Assembly: GCF_013201545.1 (NCBI RefSeq) | Contig: NZ_CP053746.1 | Coordinates: 3,548,501 to 3,612,500 of the forward strand | Reading direction: 5' to 3' | Source: Pseudomonas graminis | Lineage (GTDB): Bacteria > Pseudomonadota > Gammaproteobacteria > Pseudomonadales > Pseudomonadaceae | DNA length: 64,000 nucleotides | Part shown: positions 18,180 to 26,869 of the stretch, piece after piece | Position numbering within the stretch: the first letter of the stretch is position 1 | Layout: every line of letters begins with the position of its first letter | Position numbers and translations under genes: made by a program | Notes under the pieces: model-generated | The model's database searches: none | What the model was told of the DNA's origin: nothing | Seen by the model: the letters and a program-made list of their open reading frames with translations, nothing else

Positions 18180-18935
18180 TCAGTGCTGTTCAGCGTCCGT
18201 TTGGATGGCGGCCGTGAACCCTCGGAGTTGAGCGTCCATGCTGGCGATGCCGGCCTGCATCTGGCCATGACAGCGTGCGATGAGCTGCGGGATGTCTTCG
18301 CTCGTCAGGCCCGCTGTCGGGATCGCGGGCAGCGTGCGGATGATCACCTCACCACTGTCCCATCGATTCAAATTCATGCTGCGCACGTAGGTGCTCACGC
18401 ACACGGGCACGATAGGCACACCGGCCTCGATCGCCATCTGAAACGCTCCACGCTTGAACGCCAGCAACCCCTGACCCTTGTTGCGTGTGCCTTCGGGGAA
18501 CACCCAGATTGAAGTGTCTTTGTGCTGCAGGGTTTCGGTGGTCTGGAGAATGGCGCGGCGTGCCCGCTGCGGGTTGCCGCGATCGATCAGCACGTTGCCC
18601 GCCAGCCAGAATAGCTGGCCAAAGAACGGCACCCACTTGAGGCTCTTCTTGCCGATGCAGACCGTGCGCGGCGGCACGATGTTGCCGAGGACAAACAGAT
18701 CGTAATTGGACTGGTGATTACAGATGATCACGCAAGGCCTGGCGTGCTCGAACTGCGGGCTGAGCTGCGCATTCAGGCGCAGCCCGAGAATTCCCATGGC
18801 GGGGAGGGCGTAGAGGCGAGCACACAGGCGGCTGTTGTCAGGGTTGAACGGGCGGCACAAGCCAAGCAAAAGACCTAGCGCGCCAGCGACAAGAAAGTGC
18901 AGGCCCATCAACAACATACGCAATACGAACAGCAT
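18180..18935 (-). CDS. 1-acylglycerol-3-phosphate O-acyltransferase (PlsC family)
   Basis: 251 residues from the ATG at 18935; the in-frame ATG 23 codons earlier would add polar residues atypical of the family. It acylates lysophosphatidic acid to phosphatidic acid at the inner membrane. An N-terminal helix (1-28) precedes the block I motif NHQSNYD (His74, Asp79), block II GKKSLKWVPFFGQ, block III VFPEGTRNKG and block IV VPIVPV. Pseudomonads usually carry several such paralogues, so the specific role of this one, for example chain-length preference, is not clear. Confidence 0.9.
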   Translation of the reverse strand: MLFVLRMLLMGLHFLVAGALGLLLGLCRPFNPDNSRLCARLYALPAMGILGLRLNAQLSPQFEHARPCVIICNHQSNYDLFVLGNIVPPRTVCIGKKSLKWVPFFGQLFWLAGNVLIDRGNPQRARRAILQTTETLQHKDTSIWVFPEGTRNKGQGLLAFKRGAFQMAIEAGVPIVPVCVSTYVRSMNLNRWDSGEVIIRTLPAIPTAGLTSEDIPQLIARCHGQMQAGIASMDAQLRGFTAAIQTDAEQH

Positions 18936-19087
18936 GCAAAAACCACCCGGTAGGCGAAAAGCCGCGCAGTGTACGGATGTGCACTGGAATCGGCAATCGG
19001 CCACGGGCCGGGCGGAGGGTCAGGAATTTAACGGGATGTTTCGGGGGAATGCGCTGCAGGGGAATGCAGCGCGTTGTCGGTGATGCC

Positions 19088-19777
19088 TCAGAGCGGGATA
19101 TGACGATCCAGCTCGATCGCCCGGTCGAGGGTCTCGAGGAATTCCTTGCGCACTTTTAGCTTGGTCTGCTTGTGGGCGCGCATGTTGATCTTCTTCATCT
19201 GCAGCGCCACGGTGCGCGCGGCTTCGGTGAGTTCTTCCGGGGCGACTACTTTGTCGAAGAAGCCGGCTTGCAGCGCGCCCTTGGGGTCGAACATTTCGCC
19301 GCAGATCACCGAGCGACCGAAGGCACTTTTGCGCAGGCGGTCACGGGCCAGTTCGATGCCGGCGTGGTGCATGGTCATGCCGATTTGCACCTCGTTCAGA
19401 CCAATGCTGAACGGACCCTCGACGCCGATGCGGTAATCCGCCGACAGCAGCAGGAAGGCACCTTTCGCGACAGCATGGCCGCCGCACGCGACCACGATGG
19501 GGAACGGGAACGACAGCATGCGCCGCGCCAGCGTGGAGCCTTCGGCGACCAGGGCCATGGCGGCTTCCGGCGACGAGGTCATGATTTTTAGATCGTACCC
19601 GCCCGAGAGAATCCCCGGCTGGCCGGTGATGATCACCACGGCGCGGTCCTGCTCGGCGCGGTCGAGTGCGGCATTGAACGCGGCGACCACCTCGTTGCTG
19701 ATAGCGTTGACCTTGCCGTTGGCCAGGGTCAGCGTCGCAACGCCGTCATCCAGTTGATAGGCGACCAAATCACTCAT
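19088..19777 (-). CDS. Crotonase / enoyl-CoA hydratase family protein
   Basis: 229 residues from the ATG at 19777, with AGGA upstream. It has a crotonase fold with the oxyanion-hole segments LSGGYDLKIM (residues about 62-71) and VACGGHAVAKGAFLLLSADYRIG. At the usual first catalytic Glu position it reads LNEVQIGMTMHHAG. The family includes hydratases, isomerases and carboxylases acting on acyl-CoA. At 229 residues it is slightly short. It is a single leftward gene with no pathway partner, so the substrate is open. Confidence 0.88.
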   Translation of the reverse strand: MSDLVAYQLDDGVATLTLANGKVNAISNEVVAAFNAALDRAEQDRAVVIITGQPGILSGGYDLKIMTSSPEAAMALVAEGSTLARRMLSFPFPIVVACGGHAVAKGAFLLLSADYRIGVEGPFSIGLNEVQIGMTMHHAGIELARDRLRKSAFGRSVICGEMFDPKGALQAGFFDKVVAPEELTEAARTVALQMKKINMRAHKQTKLKVRKEFLETLDRAIELDRHIPL

Positions 19778-19916
19778 GGAGCGAGTCCTTTTTTGTTTTG
19801 AAGTGGCGCAGACGTTACCCACCCGGCAGGGCAAGGTAAAGCGCAAAGGATGACTGGCAAGTCAGGGGGCGGGTCGCCAGGCCTGGCGACCCTGAGATCA
19901 AGCGGAGAGGGCGCGG

Positions 19917-20210
19917 TTAAACCTCGACTTCGTTCAGTTCGCAGTACTCTTCCCAGTCCATGTCCAGTGCCTCGGCCGCTTCTTTGTGCGCAGCAAGGCG
20001 CAGTTCCTTCAGTTGCTCCGGGGTTTCGGCAATGAAGGTCAGCGCCAGCTCCCAGGTCGGGATGCCCAGATTTTCGGCTTCGTCTTCGAAGGCCCAGAGG
20101 GTCTGCTGTTGCTGCTCTTTCGGACTCAAATCCTGGATTTCAGCCTGCAACATCGGATTGGTCACGATGTACTTCGCCAAGGCAGCTTCGGTCCAGTCGT
20201 TTGCGTTCAT
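19917..20210 (-). CDS. DUF6388-like small acidic protein
   Basis: 97 residues, MNANDWTEAALAKYIVTNP..., from the ATG at 20210. It is strongly acidic and helical, with an EQQQQTLWAFEDEAE segment and a C-terminal DMDWEEYCELNEVEV. It resembles the Pseudomonas DUF6388 family, whose function is unknown. There are no membrane segments. The family name is from memory of sequence character, so it is tentative. Confidence 0.7.
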   Translation of the reverse strand: MNANDWTEAALAKYIVTNPMLQAEIQDLSPKEQQQQTLWAFEDEAENLGIPTWELALTFIAETPEQLKELRLAAHKEAAEALDMDWEEYCELNEVEV

Positions 20211-20402
20211 GCGGGGGTGATCTCCTGTGGGTCGAGCTGACGTGTTGCTGTGGGTGGGATGCTGAGGTGAGTCGCGATTGTGCGTGATGTGAATCACTGG
20301 CGCCAGCGGCACGCGACCCGTCGGTCGGGGTAGCCTCGCGGGTAGGTTCTCAACGAAAAGGGCCCGCTTTGCAGCGAGCCCTGGGTCAATGGCGTCGGAC
20401 TG

Positions 20403-21905
20403 TCAACCGATCGCCATCGGCTTCTTTACGTTGCGATGTGCGTTATTGCCGAGTAACGGGTGCGGACCCATGGCGCCGTACACGCCGACCGGTTCCGGGA
20501 AGGTGCGCAGCAGCGTGATGTACAACAGCGCCGCCAGGCCAAGGGTGATCGGCAGACTGATGTCGATGCCGCCCGCGAGATTGCCAAGCGGACCGATAAA
20601 CTGCCCCGGCAAATTGACGAAGCACAGGCCCACCGCCGCGCTCGGAAGCCACGCGCCCAGTCCGCGCCAGTTCCAGCCGTGCTCGAACCAGTAATGACCG
20701 CCGCTCTGGCCACGGGTGAACACCTGCAGGTCTGCCGGGTGATAGAAGCCACGGCGAACGATCAGGCCCAGCACCATGATGACGATCCACGGCGAGGTGC
20801 AGGTGACGATCAGCACCGCGAAGGTCGACACGCTTTGCACAAGATTGAAGGCGAAACGGCCGATGAAGATGAAGGCGATGGCCGCGATGCCGATCAGAAT
20901 CGTTGCCTGAGCCCGGTTGAGCAGGCGCGGAAACATGCTCGACATGTCCAGCCCGGTGCCATAGAGCGACGTTGTGCCGGTCGACATCCCGCCGATGATC
21001 GCGATCAGGCACACCGGCAGAAAGAACCAGCTGGGCGAGACCGCCAGCAGGCCGCCGACGTAGTTGTTGTCCTCGATGTATTGCGGCGCCTGGGTGGCCA
21101 CGATGGTCGCCGTGCACAGGCCGAACAGAAACGGAATCAGCGTGCAGATCTGTGCCAGAAACACCGACGCCATGATGCGTTTTTTCGATGTCTGGCGTGG
21201 GATATAGCGCGACCAGTCGCCGAGAAAGGCACCGAAGGACACCGGATTGCTCATCGCCAGAAGCGCAGCGCCTATGAACGCCGCCCAGAATCCCTCGCTG
21301 CCACGATTGAGCGTACCGGCGAAGCCCGCATCGAAGCTGCCGCTGAAGGCAAGGATACCCAGCAGGAACAACAGGCTTGAAGCGAACACCGCGATCTTGT
21401 TGACCCACAGCATGAAGCGGAAACCGTAGATGCACACCACCAACACCAGCACGGCGAAAACGCCATAGGCCAGCGCCAGAGTGAAGTCGTTTTCCGGCAG
21501 GCCGACCATGCGTTTGGCGCCGCCGATCAACGCATCCCCCGAACTCCAGACCGACAGCGAGAAGAACGCCACCGCTGTGAGCAGCGACAGAAACGAGCCG
21601 ACGATGCGCCCGTGAACGCCAAAATGCGCGCCGGACGAGACCGCGTTGTTGGTGCCGTTGAGGGCACCGAACAGGCCCATCGGCGCGAGGATGATCGACC
21701 CGAGCACAACGCCCAGCAGGATGGCCCAGACGCCGGCCTGGAATGACAGGCCGAACAGCACCGGAAAACTCCCGAGCACGGCGGTGGCGAAGGTGTTGGC
21801 GCCGCCGAAAGTCAAACGAAACAAGTCGAGGGGCGCAGCGTCGCGCTGATGGTCAGGGATCTGTTCGACCCCGAAGGTTTCGATCGTGGTGGTGGGGTGG
21901 CCCAT
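20403..21905 (-). CDS. NCS1 family purine/cytosine permease
   Basis: 500 residues with about twelve hydrophobic helices. NCS1 transporters import nucleobases or related compounds with H+ or Na+. Family features are the N-terminal R(A/D)xxxDLFRLTFGGANTFAT, the LSFQAGVWAILLGVVLG helix and GTNNAVSSGAHFGVHGRIVGS. SNPVSFGAFLGDWSRYIP, with its conserved D-W-S-R-Y, closes the middle. It resembles CodB-like cytosine permeases, but no cytosine deaminase gene is nearby. A SnoaL-like protein gene lies 186 bases upstream on the same strand and may be co-transcribed. Confidence 0.9.
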   Translation of the reverse strand: MGHPTTTIETFGVEQIPDHQRDAAPLDLFRLTFGGANTFATAVLGSFPVLFGLSFQAGVWAILLGVVLGSIILAPMGLFGALNGTNNAVSSGAHFGVHGRIVGSFLSLLTAVAFFSLSVWSSGDALIGGAKRMVGLPENDFTLALAYGVFAVLVLVVCIYGFRFMLWVNKIAVFASSLLFLLGILAFSGSFDAGFAGTLNRGSEGFWAAFIGAALLAMSNPVSFGAFLGDWSRYIPRQTSKKRIMASVFLAQICTLIPFLFGLCTATIVATQAPQYIEDNNYVGGLLAVSPSWFFLPVCLIAIIGGMSTGTTSLYGTGLDMSSMFPRLLNRAQATILIGIAAIAFIFIGRFAFNLVQSVSTFAVLIVTCTSPWIVIMVLGLIVRRGFYHPADLQVFTRGQSGGHYWFEHGWNWRGLGAWLPSAAVGLCFVNLPGQFIGPLGNLAGGIDISLPITLGLAALLYITLLRTFPEPVGVYGAMGPHPLLGNNAHRNVKKPMAIG

Positions 21906-22091
21906 GGGATGTTCCTGCGCGCTGTCGTGTTGTTATGGGGCCGACGCAAAAGCGCTGGCGCGTTATCTCGACCGGTGAACCCGATCGTGGCATTGGCAGT
22001 GGTCGGCATTGCGACCATGAATCAGATTGAGCAGCGTGTTGCAGGTGGGGCAGCCTCTGAGGGGCTACTCGCCACTGAGCGCGCGTGCGCG

Positions 22092-22490
22092 CTAGCCCGT
22101 CTTCACCGACAGGTGTTCGTGGCACGCCAGCCAGCGCGCGCCATATCGCCGAAAGACGATGGTTTCACGCTCGCTGAAATGGCTTTCTTCATCGCCGAAG
22201 CGAACGTGGGTGTCGACGTCATGCATGAAAATGGCCACATCGCCTTGCAGACTGATGTGCGCGTTGCGCGATTGGCAACCCAGAACGGCAAAGCCATCGG
22301 CTTGCCATCCCGCCCACACATCGCTGTAAGCGGCGCGGGACAGCAAGGGCGCGGGCAGCGTGTGGAAGAGGAAGGTGGCGTCTTCAGCGAATGCCGCAAA
22401 GTAGGCGTCCGTGTCGTTGCTGGCGAACGCGTCGATGAGCGTTTTTGCCGCGTGCTGAACGGCGTCGTGGCGGGTGTCGGTGGAGGTCAT
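22092..22490 (-). CDS. NTF2/SnoaL-like (DUF4440-type) protein
   Basis: 132 residues, MTSTDTRHDAVQHAAKTLIDAFASNDTDAYFAAFAEDATF..., the opening helix pattern of SnoaL/DUF4440 cone-fold proteins. The C-terminal strands (THVRFGDEESHFSERETIVFRRYGARWLACHEHLS) complete the fold. The family includes ketosteroid-isomerase-like enzymes and unassigned proteins. It precedes the NCS1 permease on the same strand, so it may act on the imported compound, but that is inference only. Confidence 0.85.
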   Translation of the reverse strand: MTSTDTRHDAVQHAAKTLIDAFASNDTDAYFAAFAEDATFLFHTLPAPLLSRAAYSDVWAGWQADGFAVLGCQSRNAHISLQGDVAIFMHDVDTHVRFGDEESHFSERETIVFRRYGARWLACHEHLSVKTG

Positions 22491-22655
22491 GGCCGGCTCG
22501 TTTTTGTGATTCTGGCGATGGGGTCCGACTTTAAGCAGCTCTCACGGGGCATCACATCGGCGCCGGTAAAAACTTAGTTCAGAGAATTGAGAAGTAATGG
22601 TGAGCGGCAAGCCTCAAGCGACAAGCCGCGGGTAATCAGTAAGCAGACGGCGCTG

Positions 22656-23090
22656 TCAGTTACCTGAGGATCTCATCAGGCCGCTTTTGACGGGCTGACG
22701 AACCCGGCCACCCGAAGGATCGAAGCAGGCGCTGTCGTATCGCGGCGCGGTGCAGGTGGAAGGCAGCGCGGGTGGCGGGGGGCGGATGCTTTGCAGGCGA
22801 TCGGCAATTTCTCGCTCGTTGGTGATGATCAGCTTTCTGCGTCGGCTCACTTGTAGAATTTCGGTGGCGTTCTTGTTGAGACGGTAGGGGAAATCGGTCT
22901 CCTCCCACTCGCTGGAAAGCCGGGACGGAGGCGGCCGCTGAACGCTTGATTCGCCCACGTAGGTCGGGCAAGGGCTTTGGGCGAAACTGATAGCGCCGTT
23001 TGCGGCGACGCACTTGAAGACGTCGCCGTTTGCCATGTCGCACAAGAGCAACGTCATGACAGCGGCGGACAGTGCTGGAATTCTGATCAT
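22656..23090 (-). CDS. DUF4124-like secreted protein
   Basis: 144 residues with a signal peptide (MIRIPALSAAVMTLLLCDMANG) followed by DVFKCVAANGAISFAQSPCP. This is the Y/F-x-C-x(4)-G-x(3)-F/Y-x(2)-x-P-C layout of DUF4124, with the two Cys likely in a disulfide. Periplasmic or envelope location is predicted. The C-terminal half, basic with a PPPPALPSTC stretch and two further Cys, has no known domain. It is a single leftward gene. Confidence 0.75.
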   Translation of the reverse strand: MIRIPALSAAVMTLLLCDMANGDVFKCVAANGAISFAQSPCPTYVGESSVQRPPPSRLSSEWEETDFPYRLNKNATEILQVSRRRKLIITNEREIADRLQSIRPPPPALPSTCTAPRYDSACFDPSGGRVRQPVKSGLMRSSGN

Positions 23091-23157
23091 CGGAACCTCC
23101 CTGGATGGCGCAAGGCTACCATCTGAGAGGTTCGGCTGTCAGTCACGCTGATGGGGA

Positions 23158-23652
23158 TCAGTGGGTTTCGTGGGCGGCTTTCTGGACTTTCGCCAGCGCG
23201 AGTGCTGCGAACATGTCGGCGTCACCTTGCAGCACCTTGAGGTGATCTTCGACATGGTCGGCGCTCGAGCGCGGTGCTTCGGAGTCAACCAGTCGGGTCA
23301 CTTCGCACAATGCATTCGCCGTGATCCACAGGCTCTGGCGCAACTGGCTGATGATTTTCACCATGCTTTCCGAGCTGTCGAGATCGGCTGCGCTCTCCCT
23401 GTCCTGATTCGTCACCACCGTCGAAAACGTGGGTATTTCAGCGCGGGCAGAGGCGTCTACCCCAGTGACAACGCGGTTGATGTCCACTCCCGCGGCGGCG
23501 ATCTTGAACAGATAATCTGCCCTGGGCAACCGCTGCCCGCTTTCGTAATGTCCCTGAGCGTTGGCTTCCACACCACCGATGGCGCCCAGCGCGCTTTGAG
23601 TCAATTTCAAACGTTTTCTTTCTTGGCGCAAACGTTTACCGATGCCATTCAT
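23158..23652 (-). CDS. XRE family transcriptional regulator
   Basis: 164 residues. The N-terminal helix-turn-helix (residues 5-60: RLRQERKRLKLTQSALGAIGGVEANAQGHYESGQRLPRADYLFKIAAAG) is of the lambda-repressor class. The rest is helical (about 85-160), without the LexA-type peptidase of a full cI. The HTH ends with D-INRVVTG, typical of phage-derived regulators in Pseudomonas. It may be a domesticated prophage repressor. No phage genes adjoin it, but tRNA-Ser lies about 470 bases away on the same strand. Confidence 0.85.
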   Translation of the reverse strand: MNGIGKRLRQERKRLKLTQSALGAIGGVEANAQGHYESGQRLPRADYLFKIAAAGVDINRVVTGVDASARAEIPTFSTVVTNQDRESAADLDSSESMVKIISQLRQSLWITANALCEVTRLVDSEAPRSSADHVEDHLKVLQGDADMFAALALAKVQKAAHETH

Positions 23653-24082
23653 TTACCTTCTCCTGCGAATTCGCACCCTGCATGTGTCTCTCGCGGGTGC
23701 GCAATGGGGGCCGGAATACGGACTGTTTTCTTTTGGGGTAGCGCTATCCGTGTACGGGAATTGGAGTCATTCACAGTACGACGGGTAGACCTTAGCTGCT
23801 AAAACACCCAAATGGCGATTTTTCCGACGCTTTGCGTGGAAAAATAAACGCGGGGCGATTCTAGTTATTCAGGTGGGTTGGGTCACGCAACGGTTTGCAG
23901 GGTGGAATGTTGCCAGCAGGGGCAGATACCACACCGCCCTACCAGTCAATGAGGGCGCAGTGGGAACGAGCCTGCTCGCGAAGAGACGTTGTGGCCTGAG
24001 AAGATCGGACGGTAGACATGCCGTCTTCGTGAGCACTGTTCACTCTTGCATGAACAGTGTTTACCAAGGGCCAGAAACAAAA
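23653..24082. other. Intergenic region before tRNA-Ser with one REP
   Basis: No gene is seen. A single degenerate REP arm with a GAGCCTGCTCGCGAAG core lies at 23960-23983. Bases 23800-23870 are relatively AT-rich and could hold the XRE promoter. No attachment-site repeat of the tRNA end is seen. Confidence 0.5.
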
Positions 24083-24112
24083 ATCCCCGCACGCCATGAG
24101 CGTTGCGGGGAT
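24083..24112 (-). terminator. Terminator downstream of tRNA-Ser
   Basis: The stem ATCCCCGCA (24083-24091) / TGCGGGGAT (24104-24112) is flanked by A-rich and T-rich runs, so it can work in both directions. On the minus strand it follows tRNA-Ser. Confidence 0.85.
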
Positions 24113-24122
24113 CTTTTTAATG

Positions 24123-24212
24123 TGGCGGTGAAGGAGAGATTCGAACTCTCGATACAATTTCTTGTATACACACTTTCCAGGCGTGCTCCTTAAGCCACTC
24201 GGACACTTCACC
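24123..24212 (-). tRNA. tRNA-Ser (anticodon GGA)
   Basis: 90 nucleotides on the minus strand including an encoded CCA. The acceptor stem is GGTGAAG/CTTCACC with G as discriminator. The anticodon loop reads CTGGAAA, and the GAGAGTTCGAATCTCTC T-arm is intact. The long variable arm (TATACAAGAAATTGTATCG) confirms a class II tRNA. It reads UCC and UCU codons. Confidence 0.97.
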
Positions 24213-24376
24213 GTATCTCTTCAGACGTTCAGTCTGTCGAGGCGCGCTAATGTAGTCGAAAGCTTTGTTGAAGGCAAAACTTTTTTTCAGAATTTTCATG
24301 CGCTTAAGCAAAAAGCGCGAAGCCCCGGCTCCTTACCAGCGTCCGGGGCTTTGCGTCGACGGCGAGGGCGCGTGGA

Positions 24377-25126
24377 TCAGGCGCCGAAGCCGCCGTCGAT
24401 GGTCAGGCTGGCCCCGGTGACGTAGCCCGCTTCGGGACCGGCGAGGTAGGCGACCATGGCGGCGATTTCTTCGGATTTGCCGTAGCGCGGGATGGCCATC
24501 AGGCCCATCAGTGTGTCGGCGAAGTCGCTGTCGGCCGGGTTCATGTCGGTGTCGACCGGGCCGGGCTGGACATTGTTGATGGTGATGCCGCGTGGGCCGA
24601 GGTCGCGGGCCAGGCCTTTGGTCAGGCCGACCAGCGCCGACTTGCTCATGGCGTAGACGCCGCCACCGGCGAAGGGCATGCGATCAGCGTTGGTGCTGCC
24701 GATGTTGATGATGCGACCGCCTTCTTTCATGTGCCGTGCAGCTTCCTGACTGACGATGAACACGCTGCGTACGTTGATGGCAAGGGTTCGGTCGAAATCC
24801 TCAAGGGTGAATTCTTCGAGCGGCGCAATGGCCAGCACGCCGGCGTTGTTGACGAGGATGTCGAGGCCGCCGAACGTCTCAACGGTCTTGGCGACGGCGC
24901 CGCGAATGTCCTCGGCGTTGGCGCTGTCGGCCTTGATGGCCAAGGCTTTGCCGCCGGCTGCGGTGATGCTGTCTTGCAGTTCCTGTGCTTTGGCTTCCGA
25001 GCTGACGAAGGTGAAGGCCACTGATGCGCCTTGTTCCACCAGCCGTTTGACGATCGCGGCGCCGATACCGCGGGAGCCGCCTTGTACCAATGCCGTTTTA
25101 CCGATCAGATTAGTGGGGTGCGTCAT
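24377..25126 (-). CDS. BdcA-like short-chain dehydrogenase/reductase
   Basis: 249 residues of a classical SDR. The cofactor loop reads QGGSRGIG (residues 15-22), then come NNAG, the catalytic Ser/Tyr/Lys region with YAMSKSAL, and PGPVDTDMNPADSDF. The sequence closely follows E. coli BdcA (YjgI), a cyclic-di-GMP-binding biofilm-dispersal protein of this fold, including GGRIINIGSTNADRMPFAGG and MAIPRYGKSEEIAAMVAYLAGPEA. An NADPH-dependent reductase activity or a c-di-GMP role are both possible. A LysR gene diverges 110 bases away and is the likely regulator, whereas E. coli uses a TetR. Confidence 0.88.
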   Translation of the reverse strand: MTHPTNLIGKTALVQGGSRGIGAAIVKRLVEQGASVAFTFVSSEAKAQELQDSITAAGGKALAIKADSANAEDIRGAVAKTVETFGGLDILVNNAGVLAIAPLEEFTLEDFDRTLAINVRSVFIVSQEAARHMKEGGRIINIGSTNADRMPFAGGGVYAMSKSALVGLTKGLARDLGPRGITINNVQPGPVDTDMNPADSDFADTLMGLMAIPRYGKSEEIAAMVAYLAGPEAGYVTGASLTIDGGFGA

Positions 25127-25236
25127 GTCGATCTCCGATAGAGGTGAAGAGTGGGTTGATGGACATGAGTATCCGCCGGCGATTACCCGCGCGGTAGCCG
25201 GTAATCGAGATAGTCTGTGTAAACCGGAAGTTGTGA

Positions 25237-26169
25237 GTGAATGCGATGGAAAACTTCAGCAGCATTGAATGCTTCGTGCGCAGTGCCGAGGTCGGCAGCT
25301 TTGCCGAGGCTGCACGCCGGCTGAGCCTGACACCCGCCGCGGTGGGCAAGAGCGTCGCCAAGCTTGAGGCGAAGCTGGGCGTGAGACTGTTCCAGCGCAG
25401 CACGCGCAAGTTGACGCTGACCGAGGCCGGCCAGCGGTTTCTCGGCGAAGTCAGTGCCAGCCTCAACACCATCCAGAACGCTGTCGCCAACCTGGCCAGC
25501 GCCGAAGGCAGTCCCGCCGGCACGTTGAAAGTCAGCGTCGGCACCGTGTTCGGATGCCTGTACGTGGTGCCGCTGCTGGGTGAATTCCTGCGCCGCTATC
25601 CGGCCATCACCCCCGACTGGCATTTCGATAACCGGCAGGTTGACCTCATCGGGCAGGGCTTCGACGCAGCCATCGGCGGTGGCTTCGATCTGCCCCAGGG
25701 CGTTGTCGCCCGCAAGCTGGCGCCCGCTCACCGCGTACTGGTCGCGTCGCCGCAATGGCTGGAAGCCCACGAAGGCATCACGCATCCGGACGACTTGCAC
25801 GACTGTGACGGCATTCTGATCCGTTCGCCGCAAACCGGGCGGATCCGTTCCTGGCCGTTGAGCCATCGCAGCCAAGAGCAAAGCCCGCTGCGCATGAAGG
25901 TGCGCATGACCCTGAGCGATTCCGAGGCTGCCTGCCGCGCGGCGAGCCAGGGTCTGGGCGTCGCGCTGGTGAGCATGCCGTTCGCGCTGCCACACCTGCG
26001 CAGCGGTGCGCTGCAACGGGTGCTGCCGGAGTGGTATGTCGAGGACGGCAACATTTCCATCTATTACAGTGGGCACAAATTACTGCCGGGCAAAACCCGC
26101 GCGTTCGTCGACTTCATCATCGAACAGTTCGCCGAACAGCAATGGGCGCGGCATTTCAGCGCTGTTTGA
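25237..26169 (+). CDS. LysR family regulator, divergent from the SDR gene
   Basis: 310 residues from a GTG at 25237, chosen because GGAAG lies 6 bases before it; an ATG 9 bases further in would be spaced poorly. The winged HTH occupies residues 5-65 (FVRSAEVGSFAEAARRLSLTPAAVGKSVAKLEAKLGVRLFQR). The effector domain opens TLKVSVGTVFGCLYVVPLL. Members of this subgroup usually control an adjacent oxidoreductase. The shared 110-base promoter region with the SDR gene fits that. Confidence 0.9.
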   Translation: MNAMENFSSIECFVRSAEVGSFAEAARRLSLTPAAVGKSVAKLEAKLGVRLFQRSTRKLTLTEAGQRFLGEVSASLNTIQNAVANLASAEGSPAGTLKVSVGTVFGCLYVVPLLGEFLRRYPAITPDWHFDNRQVDLIGQGFDAAIGGGFDLPQGVVARKLAPAHRVLVASPQWLEAHEGITHPDDLHDCDGILIRSPQTGRIRSWPLSHRSQEQSPLRMKVRMTLSDSEAACRAASQGLGVALVSMPFALPHLRSGALQRVLPEWYVEDGNISIYYSGHKLLPGKTRAFVDFIIEQFAEQQWARHFSAV

Positions 26170-26282
26170 TTATGCAAACGCTAGCTGCTGACGCAGCGCC
26201 TGAGAGCGTGCGGTCCCATTGAATTCAGCGTCAGACAATCAGCAAAGCGGGGTACGCCCCTACAGTCATGAAAGGAAGAGCA

Positions 26283-26843
26283 GTGGATATCCATCACAAA
26301 GCGGCGCTGGTCCTCATCGACATGCAGCAGGGCATCAACCACCCCAAGCTGGGCCGGCGCAACAACCCTGACGCCGAGCAGCGCATGCTGAAACTGCTGA
26401 GCGCCTGGCGCGACAGCGGCCGCACGGTGATTCATGTGCGGCATTTCTCCCGCTCACCGGATTCTGTGTTCTGGCCGCAGCAATCAGGTGTCGAGTTTCA
26501 ACCGGCGTTTATGCCGTGGGACGACGAAGGCGAGTTGCACAAACAGGTGCCCGATGCGTTCTGCCATTCGGCGCTGGAAGGTTGGCTGCGTGCGGACGGG
26601 ATCAATCAGGTGGTGATCGTTGGTGTGGTGACCAACAACTCCGTGGAGTCGACCGCGCGCACTGGCGGCAATCTCGGCTTCGAGGTCATCGTGCCCCACG
26701 ATGCCTGCTTCACCTTCGACGGCGCGGACTTCTTCGGTCAGCCACGCAGTGCCGAGGACATCCACGCCATGTCGCTGGCCAACCTGCACGGTGAGTACGC
26801 GCAGGTGGTGGCGACCGAGGCTATTTTGCGTGCTATCAGCTAA
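26283..26843 (+). CDS. Isochorismatase-fold hydrolase with Ser in the nucleophile position
   Basis: 186 residues from the GTG at 26283, favoured because AAGGAAG precedes it; an ATG at 26268 would add five residues. It has an isochorismatase-like fold: Asp13 in LIDMQQG and Lys87 are the expected catalytic pair. The motif that normally holds the catalytic Cys reads GVVTNNSVESTAR, so Ser120 takes its place. Members with Cys hydrolyse amides such as nicotinamide, while relatives without it (PhzD, EntB) hydrolyse isochorismate ethers. The substrate is unknown. Confidence 0.85.
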   Translation: MDIHHKAALVLIDMQQGINHPKLGRRNNPDAEQRMLKLLSAWRDSGRTVIHVRHFSRSPDSVFWPQQSGVEFQPAFMPWDDEGELHKQVPDAFCHSALEGWLRADGINQVVIVGVVTNNSVESTARTGGNLGFEVIVPHDACFTFDGADFFGQPRSAEDIHAMSLANLHGEYAQVVATEAILRAIS

Positions 26844-26869
26844 GCCGCGCTTGAGGCTCGATGCTCATC

